In this document: in pieces, positions 37,328 through 46,852 of the stretch
Layout: each line of letters opens with the position of its first letter
Numbering within the stretch: the stretch's first letter is position 1
From: Alphaproteobacteria bacterium
GTDB taxonomy: Bacteria; Pseudomonadota; Alphaproteobacteria; UBA6615
Length of the DNA: 64,000 nt
Direction of reading: 5' to 3'
Assembly (NCBI GenBank): GCA_039980135.1
Contig: JBDXCV010000010.1
Span: 1 to 64,000 of the forward strand
The notes under the pieces: generated by a model
The model's database searches: none
Told to the model about the DNA's origin: nothing
Seen by the model: the letters and a program-made list of their open reading frames with translations, nothing else
Program-made: the position numbers and the translations under genes

Positions 37328-39142
37328 CTATTTCTCTTCCGTGTCGAGACGCAGGCTCGCGTAGCTGCCCGGCGCGGCCTCGATCACCTTGAGCTTCTGA
37401 TCGCCCGGGGCGCGGGCGTCGACCTGGCCGCCGGCATTCTTGGCCAGCCATTTGCGCCATTCGGGCCACCATGAGCCGGGATTTTCCTTGGCGCTCTCGA
37501 ACCATTTGTCCGGGTCGGCCGGGTTCTTGGCCGCCGTCCAGTAGCCGTATTTCTCGACCGTCGGCGGGTTGACCACGCCGGCGATATGGCCCGAGCCCGC
37601 GAGGCAGAACTTCACCGGGCCCTTGTAGATCTGCGTGGCCGCATAGGTCGATTTCCACGGTGCGATATGGTCTTCCTTGGTCGACAGCATGAAGACCGGC
37701 AGGTCGATTTTTGACAAATCGATCGGCACCCCGTTGAGCTCGACACCGCCAGGCTCGATCAGCTTGTTCTCCTGATACATTTTGCGCAGGTAGAAGCTGT
37801 GCATCTCGGCCGGCATACGCGTCGAGTCCGAGTTCCAATAGAGCAAATCGAACGGGAAGGGCTCCTTGCCGAGGAGATAATTGTTCACCACGAAGGACCA
37901 GATCAGGTCGTTCGCACGCAGCATGTTGAAGGTGCTCGCCATGGACGCGCCTTCGAGCACGCCGCCTTCTTCCTCCATCTTGTCCTCGAGGGAATCGAGC
38001 TGTTCCTCGTCGATGAATACGCCCAGCTCGCCGGGTTCGGTGAAGTCGGTCAGCGCGGTAAAGAAGGTGGCCGTGGTAAAGCGCTTGTCCTTCTTTGCCG
38101 CCATGTAGGCGAGCGTGCTGGCGATCAGGGTGCCGCCAAGGCAATAGCCGATGACGTTGGTCTCTTTCTCGCCGGTGGCGGCCTCGATGGCGTCGAGGGC
38201 CGCGAGCGGGCCTTCGAGCATGTAGTCCTCGAAGGATTTCTTCGCAAGCTTGCTGTCGGGGTTGACCCAGGAAACGACGAACACGGTCAGCCCCTGATGG
38301 ATACACCAGCTGATGAACGAGTTCTTCGGCTGCAAATCGAGAATGTAATATTTGTTGATCCAGGGCGGGATGATCAGCAGCGGTCGTTTGTCCACCTTCT
38401 CGGTTGTCGGCTCATACTGGATAAGCTGCATCAGGTCGTTCTGATAGACGACCTTGCCCGGTGTGACCGCGATGTTCTCGCCCAGGGTGAAGGCCGTCTC
38501 GTCGGTCTGGCGGATGCGCAGCTGCCCGTCGCCGCGCTCCATGTCCTCAAGCAGATTCTCGAGGCCCTTGACCAGGTTTTCACCGCCGGAATCCACCGTG
38601 GCGCGGATGACTTCCGGGTTGGTCATCAGAAAATTGGTCGGCGCCAGGGCATCGACGAACTGGCGGGTATAGAAATCGACCTTCTTGGCGGTCTTGTCGT
38701 CGAGGCCCTCGACGTCGCGTACGGTGTTGGTCAGCCAGCGCGACGACAGCAGGTAGGACTGCTTGATGTAGTCGAAAACGACGCTTTCATCCCATTCGGA
38801 ATCGCGGAACCTGCGATCTTCGCGTTCCGGCGTATGTTCGGGATCGACCTCCGCGCCCATCATCTTCTGGGTCGTGCTCTGCCACAGGCTCATATAGTCC
38901 TGCCAGAGTTGGAACTGGGCCTGCATCAGATGCGCGGGATTGGCCATCATGCGCTGGGTCAGCTCGATGAAGGCGGATCCCACATTCATCGGATCTGCCA
39001 TCCCCATGTTGCTGGATTGGTTCGACATGAAGGCCTTCACGAGCGTTTGGCTGCGCTCCGCGATCTTGGCCATCGAGTCGGCAAGGGCTTCGGGATCCGA
39101 CGGTTGTTTGCCGGCATTGTCTGCATTCTGTTGATCCGCCAT
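37328..39142 (-). CDS. phaC: Class I poly(3-hydroxyalkanoate) synthase
   Basis: A 604-residue PHA synthase, the class I length. The N-terminal helical region (about 1-200) includes FLMTNPEVIRATVDSGGENLVKGLENLLED. The alpha/beta-hydrolase domain has PLLIIPPWINKYYILDLQPKNSF, the lipase-like box with catalytic Cys334 (GYCLGGTL), the Asp-bearing MLSTKEDHIAPW, and the catalytic His in GSGHIAG. It polymerises 3-hydroxybutyryl-CoA into storage granules. No phaA/B is adjacent. A candidate PhaR-type operator lies about 130 bp upstream. Confidence 0.96.
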   Translation of the reverse strand: MADQQNADNAGKQPSDPEALADSMAKIAERSQTLVKAFMSNQSSNMGMADPMNVGSAFIELTQRMMANPAHLMQAQFQLWQDYMSLWQSTTQKMMGAEVDPEHTPEREDRRFRDSEWDESVVFDYIKQSYLLSSRWLTNTVRDVEGLDDKTAKKVDFYTRQFVDALAPTNFLMTNPEVIRATVDSGGENLVKGLENLLEDMERGDGQLRIRQTDETAFTLGENIAVTPGKVVYQNDLMQLIQYEPTTEKVDKRPLLIIPPWINKYYILDLQPKNSFISWCIHQGLTVFVVSWVNPDSKLAKKSFEDYMLEGPLAALDAIEAATGEKETNVIGYCLGGTLIASTLAYMAAKKDKRFTTATFFTALTDFTEPGELGVFIDEEQLDSLEDKMEEEGGVLEGASMASTFNMLRANDLIWSFVVNNYLLGKEPFPFDLLYWNSDSTRMPAEMHSFYLRKMYQENKLIEPGGVELNGVPIDLSKIDLPVFMLSTKEDHIAPWKSTYAATQIYKGPVKFCLAGSGHIAGVVNPPTVEKYGYWTAAKNPADPDKWFESAKENPGSWWPEWRKWLAKNAGGQVDARAPGDQKLKVIEAAPGSYASLRLDTEEK

Positions 39143-39270
39143 CCGCCAATCCTCTATAACTTCAAAGCTTTTTGCGTTTCGCAGTCATTGTGAAACGCTT
39201 GATCCAACGCAGTTGGACGGGGTAAATGATTCTCGTGCAAGTATATTTTGCGTCGTGCAGGCTGAAACTA

Positions 39271-39285
39271 TGTTGCACTGCACAA
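39271..39285. promoter_or_regulatory. TTGCA-N-TGCA operator-like site upstream of phaC
   Basis: TGTTGCACTGCACAA is a near palindrome 129 bp upstream of phaC and 74 bp upstream of the OmpA-family gene. It resembles operators described for PhaR/AniA regulators of PHB genes; the link is inferred. Confidence 0.4.
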
Positions 39286-39358
39286 AATATCAAGCGAGTA
39301 GACGCGGCAACAGCGATTCGATCAATGCCGTGAAGAGTGCCATGAGGGGTGCAAGCAG

Positions 39359-40381
39359 ATGAAGTCCGGACCTTACAAATATATGCGTCAGGCGTTGCCG
39401 CTCGTTTTTGTGTTCACGCTGGCGAGTTGTTCCTTCTTCGATGACGTGGTCGGCATTTTCGACGACGACGAGCCCGCGACACAAACGGCCTCCGATCAGA
39501 GCGTGCGCGATCGCAGCCAGGCTGACCGTGCGGACGCCGAAGATTCGGATACCCCATCGCTGACCACTGTTCCCGCCCGGCCCCAGGCACCCGCATCGAC
39601 CAACCGCGAGCGTGTCGTGGAGGGCCTGATCTCCGACCGCGAGAATGCACGCTACACGGACGAGGCGATCCGTCTTCAGGGTTCGACGCGAGCGCCGGCG
39701 GCGACCCAGAGCGCGTCCCGCCCGGCGACTGTGCCGGACGTGGTCGCGGCACCCGCACCGGCCACGCCGGCCGCCAGTCCGCCGCCGCAGCCTCCGGTCA
39801 TTCCGGCCCCCCAGGAGACCGTGCCGGCTGTGCCGCCGGCCCCGACCGTGACCGCACGGCCTTCGCTTCCGCCGGCTCCGCCGGCTCCGGCAGCCCAGCC
39901 GGTCATTCAGCCGCGACCGGTCGCACCCAGCCCGCAGCTGGCCTCGGCACAGCGTCCCTCGGTCGTGGTCGATACCAGCGCGATCGGCGGCGGCGGATAC
40001 GTGCCGGCATCGGCGCGGGTCGGCCGCGAGACCCAGGTCGCGACGATCCAGTTCAATCACAGTTCCGCCAGGCTCAGCCCCCGCGATCAGCAAATTATCG
40101 CAACGGTCGCATCGGCGCAGCGCAGCGACGATTCAGACGTTCTGATCGTTGGTCATGCGAGCAGCCGCACCCGGCAACTGCCGAAGGCGCGGCACGAGGT
40201 GGCGAATTTCCAGGTCTCCTTCAAGCGTGCGAATGCCGTTGCCCAGGCGCTCATCCGTTCGGGTGTGCCTTCGAACCGGGTGACGGTTGAAGCCGTGGCG
40301 GACGACCAGCCGGTCTATTCGGAGTCCATGCCGAACGGCGAGGCCGGCAATCGCCGCACCGAGATTTTCTTCCTCCGTTAG
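39359..40381 (+). CDS. OmpA-family lipoprotein
   Basis: A 340-residue protein with a signal peptide and lipobox (TLASC, Cys24). A long, low-complexity linker rich in Pro and Ala (about residues 80-205) would span the periplasm. The C-terminal OmpA domain (about 225-340) binds peptidoglycan: VATIQFNHSSARLSPRDQQIIATVA, LIVGHASSRTR, SFKRANAVAQALIRSGVPSNRVTVEAVAD and NRRTEIFFLR. It probably tethers the outer membrane to the cell wall. GAGGGG precedes the ATG. Confidence 0.9.
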   Translation: MKSGPYKYMRQALPLVFVFTLASCSFFDDVVGIFDDDEPATQTASDQSVRDRSQADRADAEDSDTPSLTTVPARPQAPASTNRERVVEGLISDRENARYTDEAIRLQGSTRAPAATQSASRPATVPDVVAAPAPATPAASPPPQPPVIPAPQETVPAVPPAPTVTARPSLPPAPPAPAAQPVIQPRPVAPSPQLASAQRPSVVVDTSAIGGGGYVPASARVGRETQVATIQFNHSSARLSPRDQQIIATVASAQRSDDSDVLIVGHASSRTRQLPKARHEVANFQVSFKRANAVAQALIRSGVPSNRVTVEAVADDQPVYSESMPNGEAGNRRTEIFFLR

Positions 40382-40494
40382 GTCGGAAGAAAAGGGCCTC
40401 GCACGCCCGCCCCGAGGACTGTAAAAGAACGCGCGGCGTTGCCTTTGGCGGCGTCGATATCTCGTTATCCGTAACTCGAACCCGGACTGGACCC

Positions 40495-41727
40495 ATGCAA
40501 ACGGAATTCCACCGCATCAAGCGGTTGCCGCCCTACGTATTTGCCGAAGTGAATGCGATGAAGGCGGCTGCCCGTGCGGCTGGGGCCGACATTATCGATT
40601 TCGGCATGGGCAACCCCGACTTGCCGACACCGCCTCATATCGTCGAGAAACTGGTTGAGGCGGTGCAGGATCCGCGCACCCATCGATATTCCAACTCGCG
40701 GGGTATCCCGGGTCTTCGCAAGGCGCTGTCGGGCTACTATGCGCGGCGCTTCGGGGTCGAAATAGATCCCGAGCGTGAGGCCATCGTCACCATCGGGTCC
40801 AAGGAGGGCCTCGCCAATCTCGCGCAGGCCATTACCGGGCCGGGCGATGTCATGCTGGTGCCGAACCCGTCCTATCCGATCCATCAGTTCGGTTTCATTA
40901 TCGCCGACGGTACCGTGCGCTATCTGCCGGTCACGCCGGATGATGAATTTCTCGTCGCGCTCGAACGCGCCGTGCTGCACTCACAGCCCAAGCCGGTGGC
41001 GCTGGTCCTGTGTTACCCCGCCAACCCGACCTCGGTGACGGCGGATCTGGACTTCTATGCCCGGGTCGTCAATTTCTGCCGCACCCATGAAATCATCGTG
41101 CTGTCCGACCTCGCCTATGCCGAGATCTATTTCGACGACAATCCGCCGCCGTCGATCCTGCAGGTGCCGGGCGCCAAGGATGTCGCGGTGGAATTCACGT
41201 CTCTCAGCAAGACCTATTCGATGCCGGGCTGGCGGATCGGTTTTGCCGCCGGCAATCCGGAACTCATCGCCGCGCTCGCGCGGGTGAAGAGTTATCTCGA
41301 TTACGGCGCGTTCACGCCGATTCAGGTGGCCGCGACGACGGCGCTGAACGGCCCGCAGGATTGCGTCGAGGAAACCCGCGCCATCTACCGCGAACGCCGC
41401 GATGTTTTGGTTGAGGGCCTTACCCGGGCGGGGTGGGACGTGCCGACGCCGACCGCCAGCATGTATATCTGGGCACCGATCCCCGAACCCTTCACGTCGC
41501 TCGGCAGCATCGCGTTTTCGAAACTTCTGTTGAAACACGCCCATGTCGCGGTCTCGCCGGGGCTCGGGTTCGGCGAATATGGTGACGGCCATGTCCGGAT
41601 TGCGCTGGTCGAGAACACCCAGCGGATACGCCAGGCCACCCGCAGCATTCGCCAGCTTTTTGCCGACCCGGACAAGGCGCTGGACGAGGCGGGCGATGCC
41701 GCACAAATGTCGGTCGCCGCGAAGTAG
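40495..41727 (+). CDS. Class I aminotransferase (AlaC/LL-DAP-aminotransferase-like)
   Basis: A 410-residue fold-type I PLP enzyme. The PLP lysine is Lys239 in TSLSKTYSMPGWRIGFAAGN. DFGMGNPDLPTPPHIVEKL and VLCYPANPTSVTADLDFY fit the AlaC (glutamate-pyruvate) and LL-diaminopimelate aminotransferase group. It lies 21 bp before hom, so amino-acid biosynthesis is likely. Aspartate or alanine transamination cannot be separated by eye. Confidence 0.85.
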   Translation: MQTEFHRIKRLPPYVFAEVNAMKAAARAAGADIIDFGMGNPDLPTPPHIVEKLVEAVQDPRTHRYSNSRGIPGLRKALSGYYARRFGVEIDPEREAIVTIGSKEGLANLAQAITGPGDVMLVPNPSYPIHQFGFIIADGTVRYLPVTPDDEFLVALERAVLHSQPKPVALVLCYPANPTSVTADLDFYARVVNFCRTHEIIVLSDLAYAEIYFDDNPPPSILQVPGAKDVAVEFTSLSKTYSMPGWRIGFAAGNPELIAALARVKSYLDYGAFTPIQVAATTALNGPQDCVEETRAIYRERRDVLVEGLTRAGWDVPTPTASMYIWAPIPEPFTSLGSIAFSKLLLKHAHVAVSPGLGFGEYGDGHVRIALVENTQRIRQATRSIRQLFADPDKALDEAGDAAQMSVAAK

Positions 41728-41748
41728 CAAAAGGTGCAAGGGTCAATC

Positions 41749-43044
41749 ATGTCGAATTCATTGCGTATCGCCATCGCGGGACTGGGAACCGTCGGCGCGG
41801 GAACCGTTCAGGTCCTGACCGAACACCGCGACCTGATTGCCCGGCGCGGCGGACGGCCCATCGATATCGTCGCGGTAGCGGCAAAGAACCGGGCCAAGGA
41901 CCGCGGTGTCAGCCTTGATGCCTATGAATGGTATGACGACCCGGTCGCGATGGCGCGCGAGGCGGATGTCGATCTGGTTCTGGAGCTCATCGGTGGCGAA
42001 GACGGACCCGCCAAGGCCGTGTGTGAAGCTGCGATCGCGGCGGGGCGCCATGTCGTGACGGCGAATAAGGCCCTGCTGGCCATGCACGGCAACGCGCTGG
42101 CAACGGCGGCCGAGGCGGCGGGTGTATCCCTCAATTACGAGGCGGCGATTGCCGGCGGTATTCCCATCGTCAAGGCGCTGCGCGAGGGGCTTGCGGGCAA
42201 CGCGGTGACGCGGGTCTACGGCATCCTCAACGGAACCTGCAACTACATCCTGACGGAGATGCGGGAGGAACGCCTGTCCTACGAGACCGTCCTCGCCGAT
42301 GCGCAGAAGCTCGGTTATGCCGAAGCGGAGCCGAGCGTGGACGTCGACGGCATCGATGCGGCACACAAGCTGGCCCTGCTTGCGAGCCTGGCTTTCGGGA
42401 CGAAAGTGAATTTCGCCGGCGTGTACACCGAGGGCATCCGCAAAGTCGCGCTCGAGGACATCGACTACGCGGAGGAGTTCGGCTATCGGATCAAGCTGCT
42501 GGGCAGCGCGCGCATGACCGCGCACGGGCTCGAGCAGCGGGTTTATCCCTGCATGGTCAACAAGGATGCGCCGATCGCCCATGTCGAAGGGGCCTACAAC
42601 GCCGTGGTCGCCCATGGCGATTTCGTCGATGACACGCTCTATCAGGGCCGCGGCGCGGGTGCGGGGCCGACGGCGTCTGCCGTGGTGGCCGATATCATCG
42701 ATGTGGCGCGCGGCTTCGCGGTGGCGACATTCGGGGTGCCGGTCGGGCAGTTGTCGGATGCCGAGGCGGCCCCGATCGAGCGTCATCGCGGCGCCTATTA
42801 CATCCGTCTGATGGTCTCCGATCAGCCCGGCGTGATTGCCGAAGTCACCGCGGTGTTCCGCGACGAGGGGGTCTCGATCGAATCGATGCTACAACGCGCG
42901 CGCTCGCAGACCGAGGCGGTGCCGGTCGTGCTCAACACACATGAATGCGAGGAGGCGGCCATGCGACGCACGCTTGCGCGCATCGAGGCATTGGATTCCG
43001 TTGTCGAAGAGCCGACAATGATCAGAATCGAATCATTGATTTAA
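41749..43044 (+). CDS. hom: Homoserine dehydrogenase
   Basis: A 431-residue enzyme that reduces aspartate semialdehyde to homoserine for threonine and methionine. The order is an NAD(P)-binding start (IAIAGLGTVGAGTVQVL), LIGGEDGPAKAVCEAAIAAGRHVVTANKALLA, the catalytic domain with GILNGTCNYILTEM and AEPSVDVDGIDAAHKLALLASLAFG, and a C-terminal ACT domain (about 350-431, YYIRLMVSDQPGVIAEVTAVF) for threonine feedback. The ATG at 41749 follows AGGG. Its product feeds O-acetylhomoserine sulfhydrylase, encoded about 12 kb away. Confidence 0.95.
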   Translation: MSNSLRIAIAGLGTVGAGTVQVLTEHRDLIARRGGRPIDIVAVAAKNRAKDRGVSLDAYEWYDDPVAMAREADVDLVLELIGGEDGPAKAVCEAAIAAGRHVVTANKALLAMHGNALATAAEAAGVSLNYEAAIAGGIPIVKALREGLAGNAVTRVYGILNGTCNYILTEMREERLSYETVLADAQKLGYAEAEPSVDVDGIDAAHKLALLASLAFGTKVNFAGVYTEGIRKVALEDIDYAEEFGYRIKLLGSARMTAHGLEQRVYPCMVNKDAPIAHVEGAYNAVVAHGDFVDDTLYQGRGAGAGPTASAVVADIIDVARGFAVATFGVPVGQLSDAEAAPIERHRGAYYIRLMVSDQPGVIAEVTAVFRDEGVSIESMLQRARSQTEAVPVVLNTHECEEAAMRRTLARIEALDSVVEEPTMIRIESLI

Positions 43045-43093
43045 ACAGAGCCGGCCGACCGGCCAACTGAACGAACACATAGAGGGGGGTTTC

Positions 43094-44077
43094 ATGACCA
43101 GCCAATCCGAGGCGGTGATGGACCGCAACATGGCAATCGAAGCGGTGCGCGTTACCGAGGCAGCGGCCATCGCGGCGGAACGATGGGTGGGGCGTGGCGA
43201 CGAGCGTGAGGCGGATGCCGCGGCGGTCGATGCCATGCGTACCGCGCTCAACCGGCTCAACATCGACGGCACCGTGGTGATCGGCGAGGGGGAGCGCGAC
43301 GAGGCGCCGATGCTTTATATCGGCGAGAAGGTCGGCGCGGGCGGGCCGAAGATCGACATCGCGCTCGATCCGCTCGAGGGTACGACGATTACGGCCAAGG
43401 CCAACGAGAACGCCTTGGCCGTCCTGGCGCTGGCGCCGGACGGCGATTTCCTGAATGCACCGGATGTCTACATGGAAAAGATAGCGGTCGGCGGTGGCTA
43501 CGAGGACGGCATCATCGATATCACCGCGCCGCCGGTGGAAAACCTCACCCGGCTGGCCAAGGCGCGCGACTGCGATATCGGCGATCTGACGGTTTGCATC
43601 CTGGACCGCCCCCGCCATGAAGAACTGATCGGAGCCGTTCGCGAAGCAGGCGCCCGGATTTTCCTGATTTCCGATGGCGACATATTCGGCGTCATGGCGA
43701 CGTCCGATCCCGACAGCGGGATCGACATGTATCTGGGGAGCGGCGGCGCACCCGAGGGCGTACTCGCGGCAGCGGCGCTGCAGAGCATCGGCGGTCAGAT
43801 TCAGGGCCAGCTCCTGTTCCGCAACGACGACGAGATCGGCCGCGCCCGCAAGCTCGGTATCGAGGACCTCGATCGCGTCTACAACCGCGACGATCTCGCC
43901 TCGGGCGACGTGATCTTCGCGGCCACGGGCGTGACTGACGGTGCGATGGTGAAGGGGGTGCGCAAGTTCCCTGGCGGTTGCGAGACCCACTCCATCGTCA
44001 TGCGTTCGGTTACCGGCACCGTGCGCGAGGTGATCACCAAGCATAATTTCACCCGCAAGCCCGGCTTCAACGACTGA
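43094..44077 (+). CDS. glpX: Class II fructose-1,6-bisphosphatase
   Basis: A 327-residue GlpX-type enzyme for gluconeogenesis. The metal sites are seen in VVIGEGERDEAPMLYIGEKVGAGGPKIDIALDPLEGTTITAK. GSGGAPEGVLAAAALQSIGGQIQGQL and the C-terminal CETHSIVMRS are typical. GAGGGGGG precedes the ATG. The order hom-glpX-recJ is common in alphaproteobacteria. Confidence 0.95.
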   Translation: MTSQSEAVMDRNMAIEAVRVTEAAAIAAERWVGRGDEREADAAAVDAMRTALNRLNIDGTVVIGEGERDEAPMLYIGEKVGAGGPKIDIALDPLEGTTITAKANENALAVLALAPDGDFLNAPDVYMEKIAVGGGYEDGIIDITAPPVENLTRLAKARDCDIGDLTVCILDRPRHEELIGAVREAGARIFLISDGDIFGVMATSDPDSGIDMYLGSGGAPEGVLAAAALQSIGGQIQGQLLFRNDDEIGRARKLGIEDLDRVYNRDDLASGDVIFAATGVTDGAMVKGVRKFPGGCETHSIVMRSVTGTVREVITKHNFTRKPGFND

Positions 44078-44095
44078 TCGGGATATGAACCAGTC

Positions 44096-45898
44096 ATGAC
44101 CATGGCGGCGGAACCGGTTTCGAGCGCGACGTCCGACGCGGACGTCATTGTCGCGAAGTCGGTCACCGGCCGCCGCTGGGTAATGCGCGGCGCGGATGAT
44201 CGCGCCGGTCTCGCCCTGTCCCAGCGCCTCGGCCTGCCCGACGTGGTGGGGCGTGTGATGGCGGCTCGCGGGATCGGTCTCGACGCCGCGGAAGCCTTCC
44301 TCGATCCGACATTGCGCGACGCGCTGCCCGATCCGTCGAGCCTGATCGGCATGGAAGAGGCCGCCGCGCGTCTGGTCAGGGCGATCGCGGACGGTGAGAG
44401 CATCGGCATCTTCGGCGACTATGACGTGGATGGGGCCACGTCGTCGGCACTGCTCGCGCGGTTCCTGTCCGCCGTCGGTGTTCCCGCGCGGGTGTATATC
44501 CCCGACCGCATGAAGGAGGGCTACGGCCCCTCGACCCCGGCCTTGCTGCGCCTGCGCGCGGAAGGCATCGGCCTCGTTGTCACCGTCGATTGCGGGACCA
44601 CCGCGTTCGAGCCGCTGGAGGCCGCGGGGGATGCCGGGCTCGACGTGGTGGTGGTCGATCATCACGTGGCCGAGCCGGCGCTGCCCCGCGCGGTCTCGGT
44701 GATCAATCCCAACCGGCTCGATGACACCAGCGGGCAGGGCGCGCTCGCCGCCGTCGGCGTGTCGTTTCTGTTCGCGATCGCCACCAACCGCATGCTGCGC
44801 GACACGGGCTGGTATGCGGCCAACGACCGCAAGGAGCCGGATCTGTTGGGGCTGCTCGATCTGGTGGCGCTCGGCACCGTGTGCGACGTGGTGCCGTTGG
44901 TTGGCCTCAACCGTGCCTTCGTCAGCCAGGGGCTCAAGGTCATGGCCAAACGCCGGAACCCCGGTCTGGTGGCGCTGGCCGACGTGGCGAGAGTGGACTC
45001 GCGGCTGACCGAATATCACGCCGGTTTCCTGCTCGGCCCCCGGGTCAATGCGGGCGGCCGCGTCGGCGAGGCACCCATGGGCGCGCGCCTGTTGATGACG
45101 CAAGATCCCGACGAGGCCGCCGAACTCGCACGGCGGCTCGATGAATGGAACACGGAGCGGCGGGAGATCGAGGCACATGTTCTGGAAGTCGCGATGTCCC
45201 AGGCCGAGGAAATCGGCACCGACGCCGCGCTGATCGTCGCGTCGGGGGACGGCTGGCATGCCGGGGTGATCGGCATCGTCGCCGGCCGCCTGAAAGAACG
45301 TTTCAACCGCCCGGCCTTCGTGATCGGTTTCGAGGGGGATACGGGCAAGGGTTCGGGCCGTTCAGTCGAGGGTGTGGATCTGGGCAGCGCGGTCATCGCC
45401 GCGCGCCAGGCCGGGCTGCTGGTGAATGGCGGCGGACACAAGATGGCGGCGGGGCTGACGGTCGAGCGTGACAAACTCCCGGAGCTCCAGCGCTTCCTCG
45501 ACGAACGCGTCGGCAACGATCTGGCGAGGAACGCCGTGGTGCCGACCCTGCGCATCGACGGATCGATAGCGGTGAAAGGCGTACAGCCGGAATTTGTCGA
45601 GTCGCTCCAACGACTTGCGCCGTTCGGCGCAGGCAATGCCGAGCCGCGGTTCATGCTGCCGTCGGTCCGCGTGGCCAAGGCCGACGTGGTCGGCGCGGGG
45701 CATGTGCGCTGTTTCCTGTCCGGACCTGACGGCGGGCGGCTCAAGGCGATCGCGTTTCGCGCGGCCGGCGAGCCGCTTGGGGACGCCCTGCTGAAGTCGG
45801 ACGGGCTCGCGTTGCAGCTGGCGGGCAAGCTGCGGCCGGACAATTGGCAGGGCCGCAACGACGTGCAGATGATCATCGACGACGCGGCGACTGCCTAG
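44096..45898 (+). CDS. recJ: Single-stranded-DNA-specific exonuclease RecJ
   Basis: A 600-residue 5'-3' exonuclease used in recombination and mismatch repair. The DHH phosphoesterase motifs are GIFGDYDVDGATSSALLARF, VTVDCGTTAFEPLEAA and VVDHHVAEPALPRAV. The DHHA1 domain contains GVIGIVAGRLKERFNRPAFV and NGGGHKMAAGLTV. A C-terminal OB-like domain closes the protein (FGAGNAEPRFMLPSVRV). It lies 18 bp after glpX and is convergent with the TenA gene after 6 bp. Confidence 0.96.
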   Translation: MTMAAEPVSSATSDADVIVAKSVTGRRWVMRGADDRAGLALSQRLGLPDVVGRVMAARGIGLDAAEAFLDPTLRDALPDPSSLIGMEEAAARLVRAIADGESIGIFGDYDVDGATSSALLARFLSAVGVPARVYIPDRMKEGYGPSTPALLRLRAEGIGLVVTVDCGTTAFEPLEAAGDAGLDVVVVDHHVAEPALPRAVSVINPNRLDDTSGQGALAAVGVSFLFAIATNRMLRDTGWYAANDRKEPDLLGLLDLVALGTVCDVVPLVGLNRAFVSQGLKVMAKRRNPGLVALADVARVDSRLTEYHAGFLLGPRVNAGGRVGEAPMGARLLMTQDPDEAAELARRLDEWNTERREIEAHVLEVAMSQAEEIGTDAALIVASGDGWHAGVIGIVAGRLKERFNRPAFVIGFEGDTGKGSGRSVEGVDLGSAVIAARQAGLLVNGGGHKMAAGLTVERDKLPELQRFLDERVGNDLARNAVVPTLRIDGSIAVKGVQPEFVESLQRLAPFGAGNAEPRFMLPSVRVAKADVVGAGHVRCFLSGPDGGRLKAIAFRAAGEPLGDALLKSDGLALQLAGKLRPDNWQGRNDVQMIIDDAATA

Positions 45899-45904
45899 GC
45901 CGGG

Positions 45905-46579
45905 TCAGGCCTCGAACGCCGCCTCGAAGAACCGCGCCTCAAGAACCAACGCATCCCTGAACGCCGCCTCCGCCCGTGCGCGTGACGCAGCGTCAGCCTG
46001 TGCGGCTTCCCGGTCGAACTCCGACCGCATCCATTCGACGAAGTCCCGAAACGCCGGGAGCGCGTGCAAGGTGATCCATTCCGCCAGGTAGAAGCGTTCG
46101 GGCATCACCCCGCCGCGCGCGACCGCGTCGGACGCCGCCGTTGCCCATGTCAGATAGACCCATTCCACGGGCACCAGAACTGCCAGGATATCGAGATAGG
46201 TCCCGGCCTTGCGTTGACGCTCCATGAGCGAGGCAAAGTCGTCCAGCACCGGGTGCTGCAGCGGGTTGTCGAAGGTCGGCGCAGGCTGGCCGAAGGCAGC
46301 GAAGCTGCGCAGGAAATAGTCGTTCTCCTCGTCGGTCAGCACGCCGAGGAACTGGGCGAAGCGCGTCTTCTCGGGCATCCCCGGCGCGGTCGCCACAGCG
46401 TGTCCGACGGACGATGTCAGGTCGTTGATGAAGCCGTAGTCCAGGGTGAGGTAGCGGGCATAGACCGTATCGTCGATCGTATCGGCGACGAGTTCACGCA
46501 CGAAGCGATGAGCCACCGCCGCGTTCCAGTCCGTTCGATGGGTGTCGCGGAGCGCTTCGCTGAGGCGGTGCTGAGACAT
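45905..46579 (-). CDS. TenA/thiaminase-II-family protein, cysteine-less (TenA_E) type
   Basis: A 224-residue all-helical TenA homologue. DYGFINDLTSSVGHAVATAPGMPEKTRFAQFLGVLTDEENDYFLRSFAAFG and the C-terminal Glu-bearing LVLEARFFEAAFEA match the family. The protein has no cysteine at all, so the catalytic Cys of classical TenA (aminopyrimidine aminohydrolase) is absent and it belongs with the TenA_E type. A role in thiamine-fragment salvage is possible but not certain. The start at 46579 gives the family N-terminus. Confidence 0.85.
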   Translation of the reverse strand: MSQHRLSEALRDTHRTDWNAAVAHRFVRELVADTIDDTVYARYLTLDYGFINDLTSSVGHAVATAPGMPEKTRFAQFLGVLTDEENDYFLRSFAAFGQPAPTFDNPLQHPVLDDFASLMERQRKAGTYLDILAVLVPVEWVYLTWATAASDAVARGGVMPERFYLAEWITLHALPAFRDFVEWMRSEFDREAAQADAASRARAEAAFRDALVLEARFFEAAFEA

Positions 46580-46728
46580 GCGTTTGTGACCGTGTATTCG
46601 TGTGAATGGTCGTCGTGGAAATTCGATACCATCCGCAAAGGGCAAACGCATCCGTCGAATTGTGCAGTGCGGGCTTGATTTCAACGCGCCCAGTCGTTAT
46701 CTCGACTGCGCCGGACATCGGCCCCGGC

Positions 46729-46804
46729 GTCCCCATCGTCTAGAGGCCTAGGACACCACCCTTTCAAGGTGGAGACACGGGTTCGAACCCCGTTGGGGAC
46801 GCCA
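46729..46804 (+). tRNA. tRNA-Glu(UUC)
   Basis: A 76-nt cloverleaf with encoded CCA. The acceptor stem is GTCCCCA/TGGGGAC. The anticodon stem CCACC/GGTGG encloses CTTTCAA, giving anticodon TTC. Its 3' 44 bases plus one following base recur perfectly at 51503-51547, marking the gene as the insertion site of an element. Confidence 0.97.
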
Positions 46805-46805
46805 A
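46761..46805 (+). repeat. Left 45-bp repeat (attL-like) inside tRNA-Glu
   Basis: It begins at the anticodon loop and runs one base past the CCA. It is identical to 51503-51547; identity breaks immediately outside both ends. Confidence 0.9.
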
Positions 46806-46852
46806 CTTTTCAGCCAAGCCGCGTTGCCCGCGAGCGCTCTTCCTCACCGGAC

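Noticed and set aside
37799-39193. A 464-codon plus-strand open frame opposite phaC
   Set aside because: Antisense shadow of a clear PHA synthase gene; no motifs.
43022-45259. A 745-codon minus-strand open frame opposite glpX and recJ
   Set aside because: It is antisense to two well-conserved genes; long shadow frames are common in GC-rich DNA and its translation has no recognisable domain.
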